DNA of 6,782 nucleotides from an uncultured Oscillospiraceae bacterium. GTDB lineage: Bacteria; Bacillota; Clostridia; Oscillospirales; Oscillospiraceae. This document shows, piece after piece, positions 4,604 through 6,782 of this stretch; within the stretch, counting starts at the first letter, position 1, and every line of letters starts with the position of its first letter. A model generated the notes under the pieces. It had not been told where the DNA came from, did no database searches, and saw only the letters and a program-made list of their open reading frames with translations. Location of the stretch: positions 1 to 6,782 of the forward strand of contig CAJTVM010000123.1 of NCBI GenBank assembly GCA_910579595.1, given 5' to 3'. The translations under genes and the position numbers were made by a program.

Positions 4604-6782
4604 TTGAAATACGATTTCGCCGCCATCGAACCCAAGTGGCAAAAACGATGGGAGGAAGCCAAGGCCTTCGCCGCCGCCGACCACAGTGAAAAGCCTAAGT
4701 TCTACGGCCTGATTGAGTTCCCCTACCCCTCCGGACAGGGCCTCCACGTAGGCCATCCCCGGCCCTACACCGCTATGGACATCGTCACCCGCAAAAAGCG
4801 GATGGACGGCTACAACGTCCTGTTCCCCATGGGCTTCGACGCCTTCGGCCTGCCTACGGAGAACTACGCCATCAAAAACCACATCCACCCCGCCGTGGTC
4901 ACCAAAAACAACATCGCCCACTTCACCGAGCAGCTCAAGCGGCTGGGCTACGGCTTCGACTGGGACCGGGTGGTGGATACCACCGACCCCAATTACTACA
5001 AGTGGACCCAGTGGATTTTCCTCCAGCTCTACAAGAAGGGCCTGGCCTACAAGGCCACCATGCCGGTGAATTGGTGCACCTCCTGCAAGTGCGTGCTGGC
5101 TAACGAGGAAGTGGTAGAGGGCGTATGCGAACGCTGCGGCGCCCCCGTCATCCGCAAGGAAAAGTCCCAGTGGATGCTGAAGATCACCGAGTACGCCCAG
5201 CGGCTTATCGATGATCTGGACGATGTGGACTTCATCGAGCGGGTAAAGATTCAGCAGCGCAACTGGATTGGCCGCTCCACCGGCGCGGAGGTCACCTTCA
5301 AGTCCACCGCCGGGGACGACATCACGGTGTTCACCACCCGGCCCGACACCCTGTTCGGGGCCACCTACATGGTGCTGTCCCCTGAGCACGAGCTGGTGAA
5401 GCGCTGGCTGGACACGGGCAGGCTGGATAACGCGGACGAGGTGGCCGCCTACCAGAAAGCCGCCGCATCCAAGTCCGATTTGGAGCGCACCGAGCTGAAC
5501 AAGGAAAAAACCGGTGTGTGTCTGGACGGTGTGCGGGGTGTCAATCCCGTCAATGGCCGGGAAATCCCCATTTTCATCTCCGATTACGTGCTGGCCACCT
5601 ACGGCACCGGGGCCATCATGGCGGTGCCTGCCCATGACGACAGGGACTGGGAGTTTGCCAAAAAGTTTGGCTGTGAAATCATCGAGGTGGTATCCGGTGG
5701 CGAGGACGTGCAGAAGTCCGCGTTTACCGCCAAGGATGAGACGGGCATCCTGGTCAATTCCGACTTTCTCAACGGCCTGACCGTGAAGGACGCCATCCCC
5801 GCCGTCACCCGCTGGCTGGAGGAGAAGGGCATCGGCGAGGCCAAGGTAAACTACAAGCTCCGGGACTGGGTGTTCTCCCGCCAGCGCTATTGGGGTGAAC
5901 CCATCCCCATGGTGAACTGCGGGAAGTGCGGGTGGGTTCCCCTGCCCGAGAGTGAGCTGCCTCTGCTCCTCCCCGATGTGGCCAGCTACGAGCCCACCGA
6001 TGACGGCGAATCCCCCCTGTCCAAAATGACGGACTGGGTGAACACCACCTGCCCCTGCTGCGGCGGGCCCGCCAAACGGGAGACGGATACCATGCCCCAG
6101 TGGGCCGGGTCGTCCTGGTACTTCCTGCGGTATATGGATCCCCGCAACGATAAGGCGCTGGCGTCCAAGGAAGCGCTGGACTACTGGTCCCCGGTGGACT
6201 GGTACAACGGCGGCATGGAGCACACCACCCTCCACCTGCTCTATTCCCGGTTCTGGCACAAGTTCCTGTATGACATCGGCGTGGTGCCCACCAAGGAGCC
6301 TTACCAGAAGCGCACCAGCCACGGCATGATCCTGGGCGAGGGCGGCGAGAAGATGAGCAAGAGCCGGGGCAACGTGGTCAATCCAGACGACGTGGTGAAC
6401 GCCTACGGCGCGGACACCCTGCGGCTGTATATCATGTTCATCGGCGACTTTGAGCAGGCCGCGGTGTGGTCGGACAACGCCGTCAAGGGCTGCAAGCGCT
6501 TTTTGGACAAGGTGTGGAACCTGGCGGAGAGCTGTTCGGACAGCCCAGACCACACCCCCGCCAATGAGGCCGGCCTCCACAAATGCATCAAGAAGGTGGC
6601 CGATGACATTGAAAGCATGAAGTTCAACACCGCCATCGCCGCCATGATGACCTTGGCAGGCGACTTCCAGAAAAACGGCTGCTCCAAGGGCGACATGAAA
6701 ACGCTGGTGACCATGCTCTCCCCCTTTGCCCCCCATGTGGCGGAGGAGCTGTGGGAGATGCTGGGCGGCGAGGGCTTCGTGT
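4604..6782 (+). CDS. leuS: Leucyl-tRNA synthetase (3' end outside the window)
   Basis: The first 726 residues of a class I aminoacyl-tRNA synthetase that charges tRNA-Leu with leucine in the cytoplasm; roughly 80 or more C-terminal residues are missing because the window ends. The catalytic domain starts MKYDFAAIEPKWQ and carries the HIGH-type motif HVGH (48-51). A zinc site follows at Cys158/161/175/178. The CP1 editing domain (about 220-410) has the Thr-rich TTRPDTLFG (244-252) and GTGAIMAVPAHDDRD (334-348). Asp345 there corresponds to the editing aspartate, so proofreading looks intact. A second metal site is formed by Cys439/442 and Cys483/486. KMSKS is at 583-587, and the anticodon-binding helical domain begins near 625 (WSDNAVKG). 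The frame is open throughout. The start is TTG, set by GAGGAAG and by the family N-terminus. It has its own promoter and is preceded by the AT-rich membrane gene. Confidence 0.96.
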   Translation, partial: MKYDFAAIEPKWQKRWEEAKAFAAADHSEKPKFYGLIEFPYPSGQGLHVGHPRPYTAMDIVTRKKRMDGYNVLFPMGFDAFGLPTENYAIKNHIHPAVVTKNNIAHFTEQLKRLGYGFDWDRVVDTTDPNYYKWTQWIFLQLYKKGLAYKATMPVNWCTSCKCVLANEEVVEGVCERCGAPVIRKEKSQWMLKITEYAQRLIDDLDDVDFIERVKIQQRNWIGRSTGAEVTFKSTAGDDITVFTTRPDTLFGATYMVLSPEHELVKRWLDTGRLDNADEVAAYQKAAASKSDLERTELNKEKTGVCLDGVRGVNPVNGREIPIFISDYVLATYGTGAIMAVPAHDDRDWEFAKKFGCEIIEVVSGGEDVQKSAFTAKDETGILVNSDFLNGLTVKDAIPAVTRWLEEKGIGEAKVNYKLRDWVFSRQRYWGEPIPMVNCGKCGWVPLPESELPLLLPDVASYEPTDDGESPLSKMTDWVNTTCPCCGGPAKRETDTMPQWAGSSWYFLRYMDPRNDKALASKEALDYWSPVDWYNGGMEHTTLHLLYSRFWHKFLYDIGVVPTKEPYQKRTSHGMILGEGGEKMSKSRGNVVNPDDVVNAYGADTLRLYIMFIGDFEQAAVWSDNAVKGCKRFLDKVWNLAESCSDSPDHTPANEAGLHKCIKKVADDIESMKFNTAIAAMMTLAGDFQKNGCSKGDMKTLVTMLSPFAPHVAEELWEMLGGEGFV

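Noticed and set aside
4587..4607. Six-codon open frame (MRKCLH) overlapping the leuS start, as a leader peptide
   Set aside because: It has no ribosome site of its own and no Leu-codon run, so a leucine attenuation peptide is not supported.
4508..6736. 742-codon minus-strand open frame opposite leuS
   Set aside because: This is the longest open frame on either strand that closes within the window, but its composition is a Gly/His/Val shadow. The plus strand has HVGH, the editing motifs and KMSKS of LeuRS.

Overview
The window looks like chromosomal DNA from a GC-rich anaerobic member of the Clostridia, most like the Oscillospiraceae/Flavonifractor group. This is inferred from the high-GC codon use, consensus-type sigma-A promoters, purine-rich ribosome sites, a stand-alone [FeFe] hydrogenase and a bacterial-type LeuRS. 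No single marker gene fixes the genus.

Layout: (1) 73-1629, + strand: a complete large serine recombinase, the last gene of an integrated mobile element that extends off the left edge. (2) About 1651-1682: the probable right-hand attachment junction of that element. It is an imperfect dyad centred on a TG dinucleotide, about 40 bp after the recombinase stop. (3) 1626-1940, - strand: the N-terminal part of a P-loop ATPase gene (resembling the PRK06851 family). It is cut off at the junction, so the element appears to have integrated into this gene. (4) 1941-2270: the divergent intergenic region, with a GC-rich palindrome, a near-consensus promoter, a possible Rex operator and a leader hairpin. 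(5) 2271-3782, + strand: a monomeric [FeFe] hydrogenase with several ferredoxin-like Cys motifs and an H-cluster domain, closed by a strong terminator at 3795-3830. (6) 3845-4450, + strand: an AT-richer, unrecognised membrane protein of about six segments, unlike its neighbours in composition. (7) 4516-6782, + strand: the leuS promoter, a short leader and a TTG-started leucyl-tRNA synthetase that runs off the right edge.

The genes do not form one pathway. The hydrogenase and leuS are ordinary chromosomal genes, each with its own promoter. The recombinase and truncated ATPase together record an integration event, which is the most informative signal here. No CRISPR array, tRNA, rRNA or transposon ends were seen, and I found no convincing wholly new system. 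The best leads are the integration site inside the ATPase gene, the regulatory region of the hydrogenase, and the orphan membrane gene.
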